A stretch of 64,000 nucleotides of DNA. Source: Ascidiaceihabitans sp023955215. GTDB lineage: Bacteria; Pseudomonadota; Alphaproteobacteria; Rhodobacterales; Rhodobacteraceae. Positions 62,422 through 64,000 of this stretch are shown here, piece by piece. The notes below the pieces were generated by a model. The model searched no databases. It was given only the letters and a program-made list of their open reading frames with translations, and was not told the origin of the DNA. Location of the stretch: NCBI GenBank assembly GCA_943788345.1, contig CALSPX010000009.1, forward strand, positions 62,001 to 126,000. The letters are read 5' to 3'. Every line of letters starts with the position of its first letter. The first letter of the stretch is position 1. Position numbers and translations under genes: made by a program.

Positions 62422-63093
62422 TCAAGCTTCTTCGTATGTCCTGTAGACAAGCCCGCTTAGATTGGCGGCAATCAATCGCTCACCCAAAGCGTTAGAAAAC
62501 ATGCATTCTCTCGGAGATTTCAGATCACGCCACATGTGATGTGATCCAATTTTCTCTGATGAAAAAACTTTTTTATCCAACGTTTTGTCGCTTGCTTGAT
62601 ACTCTGGACTTTGCCTAATTGAAGGCGTCAGATAGCGCCCACGCTCATCAAGCGGCGGAACACATAACGTCTCGTGCAACGTAGAAATCCGTTGGCAGAT
62701 GACCATGAAGTACCCCTCACCGATTACCTCTGTGCCCTTGCTGTTGTAATACGTCATTGGGAAAAATTGATGTACATCAGGTTCAAACTCTTCGACGATG
62801 TCTTTGAAGGTTTGGCACACCAAATCCAAAGAACCCGTCTGAGCATTTACATCCAACAACTTGGCCCGTGAAACTGGCGGGCCAGTCCGTCTTAGTTTGG
62901 TTGGTACATTATCGGGCTTAACAGCACGTCCAACATGCCAGGAGGACCTCATAATCGGCCCGCCCTCATCAGGCGTTCGATCGGCAACTTCTATGTCACT
63001 TAACTCACCGTCGATACCAACAAACGAATTAGACGGAAGCCCCTTTAATGAGGGATCATAATTTCTATTCCCGCCACCCATTCCATATGCCAT
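62422..63093 (-). CDS. Imm11 (DUF1629)-like protein
   Basis: This 223-residue soluble protein resembles the Imm11/DUF1629 family: FEPDVHQFFPMTYYNSKGTE, a GYFMVICQRISTLHETL strand region, and the C-terminal pattern KIGSHHMWRDLKSPRECMFS followed by ALGERLIAANLSGL. That family is found as immunity proteins of polymorphic toxins. I see no toxin gene next to it, so it is an orphan if the call is right. It sits between groES and glyA, which are conserved, and is flanked by a REP-like palindrome. Confidence 0.5.
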   Translation of the reverse strand: MAYGMGGGNRNYDPSLKGLPSNSFVGIDGELSDIEVADRTPDEGGPIMRSSWHVGRAVKPDNVPTKLRRTGPPVSRAKLLDVNAQTGSLDLVCQTFKDIVEEFEPDVHQFFPMTYYNSKGTEVIGEGYFMVICQRISTLHETLCVPPLDERGRYLTPSIRQSPEYQASDKTLDKKVFSSEKIGSHHMWRDLKSPRECMFSNALGERLIAANLSGLVYRTYEEA

Positions 63094-63220
63094 CAGTTCG
63101 TATCCTTTTGTGGTTAGTTAAAAGCAAGCAAGAGCATGTCTATTGCGATTATTCTACCTAGGGTGCGAGTTTGGCCAAATAATGACGGGCCCAACTTTTC
63201 TCATTCGGAAGTTGCCAAAC

Positions 63221-63246
63221 AAAAAAGGCGGACCCAAAAGCCCGCC
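63221..63246 (-). terminator. Terminator of glyA
   Basis: On the minus strand a GGCGGG / CCGCC stem is followed by a T6 run, about 30 bases past the glyA stop. Confidence 0.8.
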
Positions 63247-63273
63247 CCTTCCAATTCATTGTTCTTCAAATAC

Positions 63274-64000
63274 TCAAAGGTTTGGGTACATCGGGAACTT
63301 GGCGCACATGGCTTCGACTTCGCCGCGTACTTTTGCTTCAACCGCGCCGTTGCCGTCTTCGCCGTTTGCGGCCAAGCCATCAACAACTTCGTTGATCCAG
63401 TCACCGATCTGACGGAATTCAGCTTCGCCAAATCCGCGTGTCGTGCCCGCTGGTGAACCTAGGCGGATACCAGATGTAACCATTGGTTTTTCATCATCAA
63501 ACGGCACGCCGTTTTTGTTGCAGGTGATGAACGCGCGGCCCAGTGCTTTTTCAGTCGCGTTGCCCTTAACGCCTTTTGGACGCAGGTCGACCAGCAATAG
63601 GTGCGTGTCTGTACCGTGGGTCACGGTGTCCAAGCCACCTTTGTGCAGTTGATCTGCCAGCGCTTGGGCGTTCGCGATAACCTGTTTGATGTAGTCTTTG
63701 AACTCTGGGCGCAGCGCTTCGCCGAATGCCACAGCCTTGGCTGCGATCACGTGCATCAGTGGACCGCCTTGGATGCCCGGGAAGATGGCAGAGTTGAATT
63801 TCTTCGCCAAAGCCTCGTCGTTCGTCAGGATCATGCCGCCGCGTGGGCCACGTAGAGTTTTGTGTGTTGTTGTCGTTGCCACGTGTGCATGTGGAAATGG
63901 GGAAGGGTGTTCGCCCGCCGCAACAAGACCAGCAAAGTGGGCCATGTCCACGTGCAAGTATGCGCCAACCATGTCCGCGATTTCGCGCATGCGCTTGAAA
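63274..64000 (-). CDS. glyA: Serine hydroxymethyltransferase, C-terminal part (runs off the window)
   Basis: GlyA interconverts serine and glycine with tetrahydrofolate. The visible 242 codons begin inside the PLP domain (YLHVDMAHFAGLVAAGEHPSP), carry the PLP lysine in TTTTHKTLRGPRGG and end MYPNL. The frame is still open at 64000 (the codons before MREIADM read FKR), so the N-terminal part lies to the right. Confidence 0.97.
   Translation of the reverse strand, partial: FKRMREIADMVGAYLHVDMAHFAGLVAAGEHPSPFPHAHVATTTTHKTLRGPRGGMILTNDEALAKKFNSAIFPGIQGGPLMHVIAAKAVAFGEALRPEFKDYIKQVIANAQALADQLHKGGLDTVTHGTDTHLLLVDLRPKGVKGNATEKALGRAFITCNKNGVPFDDEKPMVTSGIRLGSPAGTTRGFGEAEFRQIGDWINEVVDGLAANGEDGNGAVEAKVRGEVEAMCAKFPMYPNL

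Noticed and set aside
1..64000. CRISPR arrays, insertion sequences, prophage
   Set aside because: No regularly spaced repeats, transposase, integrase or phage structural genes were seen.

Overview
The window reads as ordinary chromosome of an alphaproteobacterium of the Rhodobacteraceae, probably of the marine Roseobacter group. The evidence is the F1 ATP synthase operon atpHAGDC standing alone without F0 genes, the hisC-tyrC-extensin chain, a poly-3-hydroxybutyrate pair phbA/phbB, a tiny aa3 oxidase subunit IV, a Sua5-type tRNA modification enzyme, and many small families typical of that group (DUF2125, DUF2161, DUF2007, DUF6173-like, TIGR01459 HAD, YcgN). Base composition is moderate by eye. 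No tRNA, rRNA, CRISPR array, insertion sequence or prophage was recognised.

Layout. 1-4.3 kb: end of an RND exporter, a DsbD-N-like periplasmic protein, YqgE/AlgH and Sua5. 4.5-9.7 kb: a large acyl-CoA dehydrogenase coupled to a metallo-beta-lactamase-fold hydrolase, a DUF6173-like protein, CoxIV, a lipoprotein and the AzlCD exporter. 9.7-14.2 kb: molybdenum cofactor cluster fdhD-mobA-mobB-moeA joined by stop/start overlaps, then an amidinotransferase. 14.3-18.3 kb: secreted protein, greA with a membrane protein downstream, and ETF:ubiquinone oxidoreductase. 18.5-24.5 kb: TPR protein, isoprenoid genes ispE and a long-chain polyprenyl diphosphate synthase, TrmN6-like methyltransferase, YdcH and a LysR regulator. 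24.6-33.6 kb: phbB, phbA, an EAL phosphodiesterase, tag, rpsD, hisC-tyrC-extensin, DUF2125 and ChaC. 33.6-43.2 kb: a MotA/ExbB plus MotB/OmpA-like stator pair with a long coiled coil, M23 peptidase, clpA, gloB, methyltransferase and a membrane-anchored RTX-repeat protein. 43.6-50 kb: atpHAGDC, an H-type lectin and prs. 50-59 kb: small metabolic enzymes including ltaE, ribF, MaoC, Mn-type pyrophosphatase and rpiB. 59-64 kb: a 2-oxoglutarate/Fe(II) oxygenase-like gene, groES-groEL behind a CIRCE operator, an Imm11-like orphan and the 3' part of glyA.

Two features cut across the window. First, six conserved genes carry seven small indels that break the frame, yet each reads perfectly on both sides of the break. 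Two of these genes (ispE and the polyprenyl synthase) should be essential, so uncorrected sequencing error is the likeliest explanation. Second, convergent neighbours are packed with almost no space: four pairs share the same 4 bases for both stop codons.

Most of the window is housekeeping. The least explained parts are the stator pair at 33.65-36.85 kb, the cluster of ACTGTRCA dyads at 41.97-42.09 kb, the terminator-like hairpin in the greA leader, and the Imm11-like orphan next to a REP-like palindrome.
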